Source: CAYOCE01 sp964402405
Lineage (GTDB): Bacteria; Pseudomonadota; Alphaproteobacteria; UBA7879
Direction: 5' to 3'
Assembly: GCA_964402405.1 (NCBI GenBank)
Contig: CAYOCE010000033.1
Coordinates: 1 to 15,860 of the forward strand
Length of the DNA stretch: 15,860 nt
Each line of letters begins with the position of its first letter. Position 1 is the stretch's first letter. Shown here piece after piece: positions 7,233-15,630 of the stretch. The notes beneath the pieces are model-generated. The model did not search any database, was not told where the DNA came from, and saw only the letters and a program-made list of their open reading frames with translations. The translations under genes were made by a program, and so were the position numbers.

Positions 7233-7916
7233 ATGTTTAATAAGAAAGTTATATACTTGTCTGCACTATTTTTGTGCCTACAAGATACGATAAGTATGGA
7301 TATGGATGTAGATGTAGGTGTTAGTTCACCGGGTAAGCGAAGAAGATTATTAGATGAATCTGATGAAGATTTAGGTATGGTTTTAACAGCGCAAAGTGCC
7401 GAAACTTTAACTGATACTATTTTACGAGAACAACAATGGTCATCTGCTGAGGAGTTGGCGAATTTTTATTATGCTCGTCAAGGAAGTCATCCCAAAAACC
7501 TTCTTAAAGGCATGATATGGCATTGTATTGTTAATCACTACGACATTGGTCTTATCCACCCTTCAGAAGATATACCAGTTGAGGTTCGTACATTAGTATC
7601 AAGCCTATCGGACTTCAAGAGTTCTTCAGAGGTCTATGCTGTTGAGGTTCGTACATTCGTATCAAGCCTATCAGACTTCAAGGATTCTTCAGAGGTCTGT
7701 GATGTGGTGAGATTATTACAAAAAATTCAAGTGACACTTGGAACAAAGGAATTAATCATAGCTTTAAATCCATTAATGACCCCCCGATTTCAGCAGTTTC
7801 TAGAATTATTTCTAAACAATTACGATAATTTAGTAGAAGGGGATAGACTTGCTCAACAACTTTCACAGGATCCAGAGCGGGTTGCAAGGGGATTTCAAGA
7901 TTTTGGGGCAGAGTAG
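7233..7916 (+). CDS. Small secreted protein with KRRR-acidic motif (candidate effector)
   Basis: I do not recognise a family. The 227-residue protein opens with a short signal peptide (MFNKK, then hydrophobic to about residue 16; cleavage probably near 20-22). It is followed by an acidic MDMDVDV segment and then SPGKRRRLLDESDED (32-46), a basic cluster resembling a nuclear localisation signal next to acidic residues. The larger protein encoded upstream also has MDVD just after its signal peptide and a KRRR followed by an acidic stretch. The rest is probably alpha-helical and includes two nearly identical 21-residue units (116-136 and 137-157). The start is supported by AGGGG five bases before the ATG, within a leader much like that of the upstream gene. 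It ends at 7916 just before a palindromic repeat, facing the minus-strand operon. A secreted host-interacting role is inferred; a periplasmic protein remains possible. Confidence 0.8.
   Translation: MFNKKVIYLSALFLCLQDTISMDMDVDVGVSSPGKRRRLLDESDEDLGMVLTAQSAETLTDTILREQQWSSAEELANFYYARQGSHPKNLLKGMIWHCIVNHYDIGLIHPSEDIPVEVRTLVSSLSDFKSSSEVYAVEVRTFVSSLSDFKDSSEVCDVVRLLQKIQVTLGTKELIIALNPLMTPRFQQFLELFLNNYDNLVEGDRLAQQLSQDPERVARGFQDFGAE
7578..7703 (+). repeat. In-frame 63-bp tandem duplication
   Basis: Two adjacent 63-bp units, 7578-7640 and 7641-7703, differ at 6 positions (57 of 63 identical). Each encodes 21 residues starting VEVRT and containing VSSLSDFK. The unit length is a multiple of three, so the frame is kept. 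Five of the six differences change amino acids (L/F, S/D by two bases, Y/C, A/D) and one is silent (TCG/TCA). Confidence 0.95.
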
Positions 7917-7946
7917 GGTGTAAGCCAAAGCATTTTCTAGTCAACC

Positions 7947-7996
7947 ACCCCGCCTAAAAACGGGGCCCAATGGATCCCGGCCTACGCCGGGATGGT
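7947..7996. repeat. Double-hairpin palindromic repeat between converging genes
   Basis: Two hairpins follow each other: CCCCG (7948-7952) with CGGGG (7961-7965), then ATCCCGGC (7974-7981) with GCCGGGAT (7986-7993). The second is the 26-bp unit also found at 22-47. A further inverted repeat, GGTTAAGA (7994-8001) and TCTTAACC (8030-8037), reaches into the end of the minus-strand gene. Lying between convergent genes (stops at 7916 and 8016), it could serve as a shared terminator, although no long T run follows on either strand. Confidence 0.65.
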
Positions 7997-8015
7997 TAAG
8001 AATTGTGCAAGCACT

Positions 8016-9185
8016 CTATTTTTCTATTTTCTTAACCTTCCCCCTAGCTATTTGATAACAAGCAATCAGATAAAGCCAGAATATGGGATGGCGCATGAGC
8101 GAATGGGCGCAGCTAAAAAACACAACATTTAGAAAGGCTAAAGCAATAAAATAGTTTCTTGTCTTAAAAATTTTCCTAAACGTGACACCTAATAAAATAA
8201 GGGCAATGCTTCCTGTAATAACACCGGAATTTAAAAAGATGTTTAAAAACGTGTTATGGAGATCATAGGCCTCATTTCCTTGAAGGATATACGTCCCGAT
8301 GCCTTTTCCCAAGAAGTAAGTATCTTGTAGGGTTTTGAAGGCTATTGAAGTAAAATAGGTTCTGACCTCAAACTCATATACAACCCCGGGCCAAATATTT
8401 TTTAAATAAAGGTAGGCAATTCCGCCAGAAGCAAACATTATAAGAGAGGTAAAAATTAATAGTTTCTGATATTTTGTGTGAAATATCTTTACAAGTATTG
8501 CCCCAAAACCAAAAAGACACCATCCAAAAAGGAGCGCAATACTTGTATTTTGGGCGCCCACATAAATACTTCCCAACATTAAGGAAATCCATAAGAATCT
8601 GTGTAGGTTTATTTTCAACGGAGTATTTTCGTGAAAAGCATAATGCAACCCCAAAAAAGGAAGAGGACTTAAGGCCAATGCTATTTGATTAGGATTTAGG
8701 GAAAGGCCAATGAATCTGGGGCATGGAAACCTGCGATACGGATGAAACAATTCTTGGTGAAAAAACGTATCATATCCAATGAAAATGAGGCTAGATATAA
8801 CATATAGGGCCATCACGATTTTTAAAGTTTGCTCATTTTTATCAGGATTTCCCAGAAAAAAGATACTTAGAATAAAAACATATGCATACGCTATACTATC
8901 TTTCAGGATAAATTGATTGATAGCAGAATTAGATTTAAAACAACAAAGTCCTAAAAATCCAAATAAGAAAAAACATCCCCAAAAAAGATAAAATAGTTTA
9001 TAGGATTTCCAATCTTTTAAAGTTTGAATGATAGAAGATCTATTGATGAATAGAACGATCACTAAAAGAATTTCAGAAACACCTATGGGTATTCCTGGAA
9101 ATCGTAATCGAGTTGCTGTGGAGAGGAATAGTCCTAAAGGTAATAGGATAGGAGTTAACAGTGGGAAAAATCTCTCAATCTTCAT
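8016..9185 (-). CDS. O-antigen ligase/polymerase-family membrane protein (Wzy_C type)
   Basis: This is a polytopic inner-membrane protein of 389 residues with roughly 10-12 hydrophobic segments, the first at about 7-26. It carries hallmarks of the O-antigen ligase (WaaL) and polymerase (Wzy) superfamily: GLSLNPNQIAL (160-170), a periplasmic-loop arginine in VRTYFTSIAF followed by GKGIGTY (293-299), and HNTFLNIFLNSG (310-321), the site of the key histidine. These enzymes move undecaprenyl-linked glycans onto lipid A-core or elongate them on the periplasmic side. Ligase and polymerase cannot be told apart from sequence alone, so I give no symbol. Its ATG follows the lepA stop after two bases, so it is probably translated by coupling as the last gene of the pheS-pheT-lepA transcript. 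No other glycan genes are in the window. Confidence 0.8.
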   Translation of the reverse strand: MKIERFFPLLTPILLPLGLFLSTATRLRFPGIPIGVSEILLVIVLFINRSSIIQTLKDWKSYKLFYLFWGCFFLFGFLGLCCFKSNSAINQFILKDSIAYAYVFILSIFFLGNPDKNEQTLKIVMALYVISSLIFIGYDTFFHQELFHPYRRFPCPRFIGLSLNPNQIALALSPLPFLGLHYAFHENTPLKINLHRFLWISLMLGSIYVGAQNTSIALLFGWCLFGFGAILVKIFHTKYQKLLIFTSLIMFASGGIAYLYLKNIWPGVVYEFEVRTYFTSIAFKTLQDTYFLGKGIGTYILQGNEAYDLHNTFLNIFLNSGVITGSIALILLGVTFRKIFKTRNYFIALAFLNVVFFSCAHSLMRHPIFWLYLIACYQIARGKVKKIEK

Positions 9186-9187
9186 TA

Positions 9188-10993
9188 TTACTCATCACCC
9201 ATTTTCAATGCCGCCAAGAATGCACTTTGGGGGATTTCCACATTCCCAAATTGGCGCATTCGTTTTTTACCCTTCTTTTGTTTATCAAGGAGCTTGCGTT
9301 TACGGCTCACGTCTCCGCCGTAACATTTGGCTGTCACGTCTTTGCGCATGGCCGAAACAGTTTCTCGGGCAATAATCTTGCCCCCAATCGCTGCTTGGAT
9401 CGCTATTTTAAATAATTGCCTTGGGATTAGATCCTTGAGCTTAACGCACAGGGCGCGTCCTCTTCCTTCAGATTGGGCGCGATGAAGGATGATGGAAAGG
9501 GCATCTACAGGTTCTTCATTGACTAGGATGGTCACCTTAACCAAATCCCCACGCCTGTACTCATAAATTTGATAATCAAAACTCGCATAGCCTTGGCTGA
9601 CAGATTTTAGACGATCATAAAAATCAAATACAACTTCATTAAGCGGCAAATGATAAACGACCATCACCCGTTTACCCACATAGGTAAGGTTGACTTGTTC
9701 GCCTCGACGTTCGGTACAGAGGGCAAGAATAACTCCCAAATATTCATCAGGTACCAGGATGGTAGCCTTGATCCAGGGTTCCTCCATGTAATCGATTTTC
9801 ATCACATCCGGCATATCCACGGGATTGTGAAGCTCCATCATGGCGCCGTCTCTCATGAACAGCTTGTAAACCACGCTGGGGGCAGTAGTAACCAAATCCA
9901 GATCAAATTCTCTTTCCAGACGTTCTTGGATAATTTCCAGATGCAGTAATCCCAAAAATCCACACCTGAAGCCAAAACCCAACGCGGCTGAGGACTCTGT
10001 TTCAAACTGAAAACTAGCATCATTGAGGCGGAGCTTTTCAAGGCTATTTTTTAGGTTTTCAAACTCTGCCGCATCTGCGGGGAACAATCCACAAAAGACA
10101 ACAGGTTGACTGGTTTTAAACCCGGGGAGGGGGGTTGTGATGGGGCTGCGGTCATCGACTACTGTATCCCCCACTTTACAATCGGCAACTTGCTTGATGC
10201 TAGCAGTGAAAAATCCAACTTCGCCTGGCAATAGTTGGCCTGTAATTACTTTTTTCGGGGTGAAGACACCCACTTGGTCAATTTGATAGGTGGCATTGGT
10301 GGACATCATTTTGATTTTGGCGCCTACTTTTAAAACGCCATCTTTGACGCGCACCAAAATCACAACGCCTAAATAAGGATCATACCAACTGTCAATTAGT
10401 AGTGCCATCAAAGGCGCCTCTTTGTCCCCATTAGGGGGGGGGAGGCGGTGCACAATGGCCTCTAAAATATCATCAATACCTTCTCCCGTTTTGGCGGACG
10501 TGGGAATGGCATCTGAGGTGTCAAGGCCAATGACTTCCTCGATTTGAGCCTTGGCACGATCAATATCTGCGGCTGGTAAATCAATCTTGTTGAGGACAGG
10601 GATGATTTCATGATTATTATCGATTGCCTGATACACGTTGGCTAAAGTTTGGGCCTCTACGCCTTGACTGGCATCCACAATCAACAAGGATCCTTCGCAC
10701 GACGCCAAACACCGGCTGACCTCATAGGCAAAATCCACATGCCCGGGGGTGTCCATTAGGTTTAACTGATAAACTTCCCCATCCTGTGCCTTGTACATTA
10801 GGCGCACGGTTTGGGCCTTGATGGTGATACCGCGTTCTCGCTCGATATCCATGGAATCCAGAACTTGATCCTTGAGTTCACGATCGGTTAATCCTTCGCA
10901 CTTTTGAATCAGCCTATCGGCCAGAGTGGACTTTCCATGATCAATATGGGCGATGATCGCAAAATTACGAATGTTCTTTAGGGGTATTCTCAT
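9188..10993 (-). CDS. lepA: Elongation factor 4 (LepA), ribosome back-translocating GTPase
   Basis: LepA is a translational GTPase that binds stalled or initiating ribosomes and influences translocation and 30S assembly. The 601-residue length is normal. GTPase motifs are AHIDHGKST (P-loop, 15-23), DTPGHVDF (81-88), NKID (135-138) and a G5-like SAKTGEG. The EF-G-like domains follow, and the LepA-specific C-terminal domain ends in a basic region ([22 protein letters not shown]) before [10 protein letters not shown]. The start is fixed by AAGG about 8 bases upstream, lying inside the last codons of pheT. The gene begins 2 bp after the pheT stop and ends 2 bp before the next ATG, so it belongs to one transcription unit. 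The signature C-terminus excludes EF-G and TypA. Confidence 0.98.
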   Translation of the reverse strand: MRIPLKNIRNFAIIAHIDHGKSTLADRLIQKCEGLTDRELKDQVLDSMDIERERGITIKAQTVRLMYKAQDGEVYQLNLMDTPGHVDFAYEVSRCLASCEGSLLIVDASQGVEAQTLANVYQAIDNNHEIIPVLNKIDLPAADIDRAKAQIEEVIGLDTSDAIPTSAKTGEGIDDILEAIVHRLPPPNGDKEAPLMALLIDSWYDPYLGVVILVRVKDGVLKVGAKIKMMSTNATYQIDQVGVFTPKKVITGQLLPGEVGFFTASIKQVADCKVGDTVVDDRSPITTPLPGFKTSQPVVFCGLFPADAAEFENLKNSLEKLRLNDASFQFETESSAALGFGFRCGFLGLLHLEIIQERLEREFDLDLVTTAPSVVYKLFMRDGAMMELHNPVDMPDVMKIDYMEEPWIKATILVPDEYLGVILALCTERRGEQVNLTYVGKRVMVVYHLPLNEVVFDFYDRLKSVSQGYASFDYQIYEYRRGDLVKVTILVNEEPVDALSIILHRAQSEGRGRALCVKLKDLIPRQLFKIAIQAAIGGKIIARETVSAMRKDVTAKCYGGDVSRKRKLLDKQKKGKKRMRQFGNVEIPQSAFLAALKMGDE

Positions 10994-10995
10994 TT

Positions 10996-13383
10996 TTATA
11001 ACCTTAACATGGCGCCTGTTTTGTCTTGAACAATGGCGATAATCTTGTCGTATATTTCTTTAATCTGCATGTCTGTCAATGTTCCCTCTTTAGGAACCAA
11101 TTGAGCCTTCAGCGTAATGGATTTTCGATCAGCCTTAATCTTATCCCCCTCATACAGATCAAAGACAGTGACCTTTGCAATTAGATCGGGTGCCACTTGT
11201 TGAATGGTTTTGATCAACGTGGCAGCCGGCAAATCCCGAGGGGCTAAGAAGGCGAAGTCCCGTTCTACCACTTGATAGGGGGATAAATCAATACTTCCTT
11301 TGTTGGTTGTTTTTTTAGGGATAATGGGAAGTCTATCAATGAATAATTCAAAGCACACAGGTCTTCCTTTGATGCCTAATTTCTTGGCAACCAAAGGATG
11401 TAATTCTCCGAAATATCCGAGGATATTTTTAGGTCCTTGCTGAATAACAGCTGATCGTCCTGGATGGTACCAAGAGGGAGCGCCATTTGAATTTAGCTGA
11501 ACCTTAGATTCATCAATACCAAAGGTATCCAAAGCCATGAACAAATCTTTTTTCGCATCAAATATATCAAAAGGACGGGGAGCCTGTGCCCAATGGGGTT
11601 CTGTCGTTGTCAGATAACGGACTCCTGCCGCCATTAGTTGTTGGGAGTCATGGAGGGTATGATGATACGCCGGCCCTATTTCAAAAAGGGCGATTTGATC
11701 TTGAGACCTGGTTTGATTGCGTGCGGCCGCCAATATTAAATGACACAAAGGCGTAGGTCGTAGGCATTCTAGATCCAAACTAATAGGATTTGAAATGCGC
11801 AAACTTTCATCAAGACCAAATAGCATGCCTGTCTTATGATCTACCATGGACCAGGTGATGACTTCATTCAGGCCGCCCTCTGCAAGCTGTCGTTTTAAGA
11901 ACCCAATTTTCTGATTCTTCAGGGATAAGGGAGCTGGATGTGGACTGGTAACAGAGATGGTAGGAATATGCTCATAGCCATGAATACGAATGATTTCCTC
12001 GATCAAATCCTGGGGAATTGCTAAATCATGACGCCAAGAGGGAGTGGTTACTTTGGTGCCTGTGGAATCTACCGAGCACCCTAGATTTTCTAAAATCTTG
12101 ATCGCTTCTTTTTTGGGAACATCAACACCTGTTAAAAGTTTCACATCATTAAAATCAATTTTAATAGCCTTTTGATTATCCAAGACATGACCTGCTTGAA
12201 CCACATGGCTGGCTTCTCCGCCACAACACTCTAAAATTAGTTGAGTTGCGATTTCGATGCCGATGGCTGTTGACTCAGGGTCAATGCCTCGTTCAAATCG
12301 ATATCGGGCATCACTGAGGATCGCTAATTTGCGGCCGGTTTCAGTGATATTGATGGGATCAAAGTAAGCAGCCTCTAGGAAGATGTTTTCAGTATCATCT
12401 GTGCAACCACTACTTTCACTGCCCATAATACCTCCAATGGCAAGGACACTGGAGTCATCCGCAATCACTGTCATGTTTTCTTGTAGGGCATAGGTGTTGT
12501 GATTCAAAGCAACTAGGGATTCACCCGCTTTTGCAGATCGTACCTGAAGAGCATTTCCCTTTATTTTATCCCCATCAAAAACATGCAGAGGGCGGCCTAA
12601 ATCATAGGCTAAGTAATTTGTGATATCCACCAAGGCAGAAATGGGGGTAAGCCCGATGGATTTTAGGCGTTGTTGCAACCAGTCAGGGCTGGGGCCATTT
12701 TTGACACCCTTAATATACCGCCCCATAAAATGAGGGCAATTTTTTAAGGTGTCTTTATCGATGGTGACGTTAACAGGAGAATCAAATAGTCCTTTAATTT
12801 CCTTTATTTTAAGGGGCTTTAAGGTGCCAAGGCCAGCCGCTGCCAAATCCCGAGCAACACCCCGTACCCCTAAACAATCGGACCGATTGGGGGTGACGCC
12901 GATTTCGATGATGGGATCATCAAGACTGGCATAGGTTGCAAAGGATTCACCAATGATGGCAGAGGAATCCAATTCTATAATGCCTTCATGTCCCCCATCC
13001 AAACCCAACTCTGAAGCCGAGCACATCATGCCAAAGCTTTCCACATCCCGAACTTTGCCAACCTTTAGCACGGTCCCTGTTGCAGGGATTGTTACCCCTG
13101 GCTGAGCAAGGACCACCTTGATGCCTGCCCGGGCATTGGGGGCGCCACAGACAATTTGTAGGGGATCTCCTTTACCCGTTGCAACCTTACAAACCCGTAG
13201 ACGGTCTGCATTGGGATGTTGTACAGCCTCTATAACTTCAGCCACAATAAAGTCTTGGAGCTTTTCTCCAGGGTTATGAATGCCTTCAACCTCCAGCCCT
13301 AAACTTGTTAGTTTGGTGGTGATTTCTGCAATAGAGGCAGATGTATTCAAGTGGTCTTTTAACCAGCTAAGAGTAAACTTCAT
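10996..13383 (-). CDS. pheT: Phenylalanyl-tRNA synthetase, beta subunit
   Basis: This is the large subunit of the alpha2beta2 enzyme that charges tRNA-Phe; it supplies tRNA recognition and the B3/B4 editing site for Tyr-tRNA-Phe. At 795 residues it is full length. Visible parts are the N-terminal start [12 protein letters not shown] and the EMAP-type tRNA-binding domain (about 39-148, with [12 protein letters not shown] and VCGAPNAR). B3/B4 follows (about 210-380, with [21 protein letters not shown]), then B5 (about 405-470) and the C-terminal anticodon-binding FDX-ACB domain (about 700-795). Its ATG overlaps the pheS stop by four bases (ATGA), which implies translational coupling and balanced subunit production. 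The stop lies 2 bp before lepA. Confidence 0.98.
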   Translation of the reverse strand: MKFTLSWLKDHLNTSASIAEITTKLTSLGLEVEGIHNPGEKLQDFIVAEVIEAVQHPNADRLRVCKVATGKGDPLQIVCGAPNARAGIKVVLAQPGVTIPATGTVLKVGKVRDVESFGMMCSASELGLDGGHEGIIELDSSAIIGESFATYASLDDPIIEIGVTPNRSDCLGVRGVARDLAAAGLGTLKPLKIKEIKGLFDSPVNVTIDKDTLKNCPHFMGRYIKGVKNGPSPDWLQQRLKSIGLTPISALVDITNYLAYDLGRPLHVFDGDKIKGNALQVRSAKAGESLVALNHNTYALQENMTVIADDSSVLAIGGIMGSESSGCTDDTENIFLEAAYFDPINITETGRKLAILSDARYRFERGIDPESTAIGIEIATQLILECCGGEASHVVQAGHVLDNQKAIKIDFNDVKLLTGVDVPKKEAIKILENLGCSVDSTGTKVTTPSWRHDLAIPQDLIEEIIRIHGYEHIPTISVTSPHPAPLSLKNQKIGFLKRQLAEGGLNEVITWSMVDHKTGMLFGLDESLRISNPISLDLECLRPTPLCHLILAAARNQTRSQDQIALFEIGPAYHHTLHDSQQLMAAGVRYLTTTEPHWAQAPRPFDIFDAKKDLFMALDTFGIDESKVQLNSNGAPSWYHPGRSAVIQQGPKNILGYFGELHPLVAKKLGIKGRPVCFELFIDRLPIIPKKTTNKGSIDLSPYQVVERDFAFLAPRDLPAATLIKTIQQVAPDLIAKVTVFDLYEGDKIKADRKSITLKAQLVPKEGTLTDMQIKEIYDKIIAIVQDKTGAMLRL

Positions 13384-14459
13384 AACTTAGTGCCTCCTAA
13401 TGAAGAGGGGATGTCCAGGGCAGAAAATCCATAGTGCCGAAGCCACCTGAGGTCCGAATCAAAAAAGGTGCGCAAATCAGAAATGCCATATTTCAACATG
13501 GTGATGCGTTCAATGCCCATACCAAAGGCAAAGCCCTGATATTCATTGGGATCCAGATTGCAGTTCCGTAGAACATTGGGGTGGACCATGCCGCAGCCTA
13601 ATATTTCCAACCAATCATTTCCGGCGCCAATCTTAAAAGATCCATTTTCCCGGGTGCAGCCAATATCTATTTCAGCAGAAGGTTCTGTGAAGGGGAAAAA
13701 ACTAGGGCGTAAACGAATGGGTAAATCATCCATTTCAAAAAATTCCCGAAGAAATTCCATCAGGCATCCCTTGAGGTGCGCCATGGTTGCATCTTTGGTT
13801 ATCATCAATCCTTCCATTTGATGGAACATGGGGGTATGGGTAATGTCATAATCGGATCTAAAAACCCGCCCCATGGAAATGATTTTTAGGGGAGGAGGGG
13901 CCTTCATCATGGTTCTGATTTGTACCGAAGATGTTTGGGTTCTCAAAACCCGCGGGGCTCCCTCTTTTTCAGCAGATGCCATATAGAACGTATCTTGATC
14001 CTGTCGCGCTGGATGGTGAGGAGGAATATTCAAGGCCTCAAAATTATAAAAGTCACTTTCGATATCAGGACCACTGGCGATTTCAAATCCCATGCGTCCA
14101 AAAATAGTGGCGAGTTCATCCATCACCTGAGAAATGGGATGTATTTTTCCTATAGCGCTGGGGCGTACAGGAAGGGTTACATCCATCGTTTCAGATTTTA
14201 ACTGTTGCTCTAGTGCCGCCCCCTCCAAGGAGTCTTTGGCTTTTTGAAGGGCATCTTGTATAGCAATTTTTGCCTCATTCAATAGGAGGCCTTGCTCTTT
14301 TTTTTCCTCAATGGAAAGGGATCCCAATGATTGCATCATCAGGGTTAATCTGCCCTTTTTCCCCAAAAATTCTAGACGCAAATCTTCAAGAGCCTCTAAT
14401 GAAGACACTTCTTGAATTTTTTGAATTGCGGTTTTTACAAATACTGCTAAATTTTCCAT
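13380..14459 (-). CDS. pheS: Phenylalanyl-tRNA synthetase, alpha subunit
   Basis: This is the catalytic subunit of the class II synthetase for phenylalanine, 359 residues and full length. An N-terminal coiled-coil (about 1-90) that contacts tRNA-Phe precedes the catalytic core. Core motifs are HHPARQDQDTFY (148-159), motif 2 in GRVFRSDYDITHTPMFHQMEG (197-217, adjoining residues included) and motif 3 in GFAFGMGIERI (309-319). The start at 14459 has GGTGAG about 8 bases upstream, and this ribosome site abuts the arm of a repeat hairpin (14471-14490). A promoter is visible at 14601-14628. It is first in the operon pheS-pheT-lepA-O-antigen ligase-like gene. I see no Phe-rich leader peptide of the kind used for attenuation of pheST in enterobacteria. 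Confidence 0.98.
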   Translation of the reverse strand: MENLAVFVKTAIQKIQEVSSLEALEDLRLEFLGKKGRLTLMMQSLGSLSIEEKKEQGLLLNEAKIAIQDALQKAKDSLEGAALEQQLKSETMDVTLPVRPSAIGKIHPISQVMDELATIFGRMGFEIASGPDIESDFYNFEALNIPPHHPARQDQDTFYMASAEKEGAPRVLRTQTSSVQIRTMMKAPPPLKIISMGRVFRSDYDITHTPMFHQMEGLMITKDATMAHLKGCLMEFLREFFEMDDLPIRLRPSFFPFTEPSAEIDIGCTRENGSFKIGAGNDWLEILGCGMVHPNVLRNCNLDPNEYQGFAFGMGIERITMLKYGISDLRTFFDSDLRWLRHYGFSALDIPSSLGGTKL

Positions 14460-14470
14460 ATTTTTAACTC

Positions 14471-14562
14471 ACCCCGACGAAAGTCGGGGTCCATAGGGTT
14501 GCATTTAATCAAGGCGTTGAATGGCATTCTCGCACTTGGATCCCGACTTTCGCCGGGATGGT
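14471..14562. repeat. Palindromic repeat pair in the pheS leader
   Basis: Two related hairpins face each other: ACCCCGAC (14471-14478) with GTCGGGGT (14483-14490), and the 26-bp unit at 14537-14562 with ATCCCG (14540-14545) and CGGGAT (14554-14559). The two are inverted copies of one another, sharing the GAAAGTCGGG core on opposite strands. About 46 bp of unrelated sequence separates them, so the whole resembles a small element with terminal inverted repeats. It lies inside the predicted 5' untranslated region of pheS. Confidence 0.75.
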
Positions 14563-14600
14563 TTATTGTGGCTCATCGTAAGATGACCTAAAGATGGTCC

Positions 14601-14628
14601 ATTAAACCACAAAACCGATAAAGGTCAA
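14601..14628 (-). promoter_or_regulatory. Promoter of the pheS-pheT-lepA operon
   Basis: On the minus strand TTGACC (14628-14623, 5 of 6) and TTTAAT (14606-14601, 5 of 6) are 16 bp apart. Transcription would begin near 14594 and give a leader of about 135 nt that includes both hairpins of the repeat at 14471-14562. The promoter lies just past the terminator of the outer-membrane protein gene, so pheS does not depend on readthrough. Confidence 0.6.
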
Positions 14629-14653
14629 AGGATTAAACGCAAGAATTTTTTCC

Positions 14654-14684
14654 AAAAAAAAGCCTGGAACAATCTGTCCCAGGC
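14654..14684 (-). terminator. Rho-independent terminator of the outer-membrane protein gene
   Basis: Read on the minus strand, GCCTGGGAC (14684-14676) pairs with GTTCCAGGC (14670-14662), all 9 positions pairing if one G-U is allowed. The loop is five bases, and eight T residues (14661-14654) follow at once. It begins 27 bp after the stop of the gene ending at 14712. This is a textbook terminator shape. Confidence 0.92.
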
Positions 14685-14711
14685 CCTTCATTTTTAGAGG
14701 TCGAACTAAGT

Positions 14712-15473
14712 TTAGAACTTGTATCCAACGCCTGCACTAAGAGTGAAGACTTTGGTTTTGTCCTTAACTTTAACAAGACCTTTCTTAGCATTAACCAGAC
14801 CAAATCCTAAGTCAGCTTGTGCCTTGATAGAAATATGATCATCAATCATATGCTCAACGCCAATGCCTGGTACTAGGTAAGGAACTGGGAAGGAGTATGA
14901 TTTGTTCCAAGTTCCGGGGGTAGCACCTGCTCTGCTAGGAGTAATAGAGGCCTCAATCTTGGAGAATGCTAGATCTAATCCCAAGCGTCCATAAACGAGG
15001 GTGGTTTCCTTGATAATGCCACCAATCTTGATTGCAGGTGTAATAACAAAGCGACGACTGAGTTTGTAGTTCAGTGCAACATTGTCAGTTAATTGAGCAT
15101 TAACGCCATAATCGGAATTGAAACCAGCAAGACTTGATGCATTCACACCCCAATCAGCGAGTGTTCTTGTGGCACTTTTCTTAACCTTAGTAGAATCATA
15201 AGCCGCAGCTAATTCAAGACCAAGATAGAAAGAATTACTGAAAACAAATCCATGGGATAGAGTTAATCTTAAGTTCGCTCCATTTCCTTTTGTCTTAGCA
15301 ATGCTGGAAATATTTGTTCCCTTCAACAGATCGTTATTGATTTTGAAGTTCATATTCGTCCAACCTGCTGTAGCACCAACAGATGTTCCAGCAAAATTAT
15401 TAGCAGCGAGAGAGGAGTTGCCTGCAACAGACGCAGCTAAAAGTAATCCCGTTAGATAAAGTGACTTTTTCAT
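14712..15473 (-). CDS. Outer-membrane beta-barrel protein (Omp25/OmpA-barrel-like)
   Basis: This 253-residue exported protein has a clear signal peptide: MKKS, a hydrophobic core LYLTGLLLAASVAG, and cleavage likely after SSLA at 23. The mature part alternates polar and hydrophobic residues with Gly and aromatic girdles, for example AGTSVGATAGWTNMNFKI-like stretches. It ends in SAGVGYKF, with the C-terminal Phe that the Bam machinery recognises. Size and pattern fit a small barrel of the OMP_b-brl class found in alphaproteobacterial surface antigens; the exact family and any ligand are unknown. It stands alone, with a strong promoter (15516-15544), the ribosome site AGGAAG about 6-7 bases upstream, and its own terminator. 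It is likely an abundant surface protein. Confidence 0.85.
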   Translation of the reverse strand: MKKSLYLTGLLLAASVAGNSSLAANNFAGTSVGATAGWTNMNFKINNDLLKGTNISSIAKTKGNGANLRLTLSHGFVFSNSFYLGLELAAAYDSTKVKKSATRTLADWGVNASSLAGFNSDYGVNAQLTDNVALNYKLSRRFVITPAIKIGGIIKETTLVYGRLGLDLAFSKIEASITPSRAGATPGTWNKSYSFPVPYLVPGIGVEHMIDDHISIKAQADLGFGLVNAKKGLVKVKDKTKVFTLSAGVGYKF

Positions 15474-15515
15474 TTGTTTCTTCCTTTGTTTAGTTTAATA
15501 ATAAATAACAGAGGG

Positions 15516-15544
15516 AATCTATATTTATATTTATTTTCTGTCAA
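15516..15544 (-). promoter_or_regulatory. Promoter of the outer-membrane protein gene
   Basis: On the minus strand a perfect TTGACA (15544-15539) and TAGATT (15521-15516, 4 of 6) are exactly 17 bp apart with an A/T-rich spacer. The start codon is about 43 bases downstream. A 5-bp C/G hairpin (15556-15560 with 15573-15577) lies just upstream and could be an operator or chance. Nothing else is visible in 15545-15630. Confidence 0.7.
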
Positions 15545-15630
15545 TTTTTTGTTTTCCCCCAGTTGTTTTTTAGGGGGAGGCGTGTCTTTTTTGCAACACA
15601 GATGATTTGAATTTTCGACAGACTAACAGA

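Noticed and set aside
14561..14600. Possible Phe attenuation leader peptide before pheS
   Set aside because: The short frame after an ATG near 14600 stops after four codons and has no Phe run, and no terminator/antiterminator pair with a T tract was seen before pheS.
15556..15577. C/G hairpin upstream of the outer-membrane protein gene as terminator
   Set aside because: The stem is only 5 bp, the loop is 12 bases and the T run does not directly follow, so termination is not supported.
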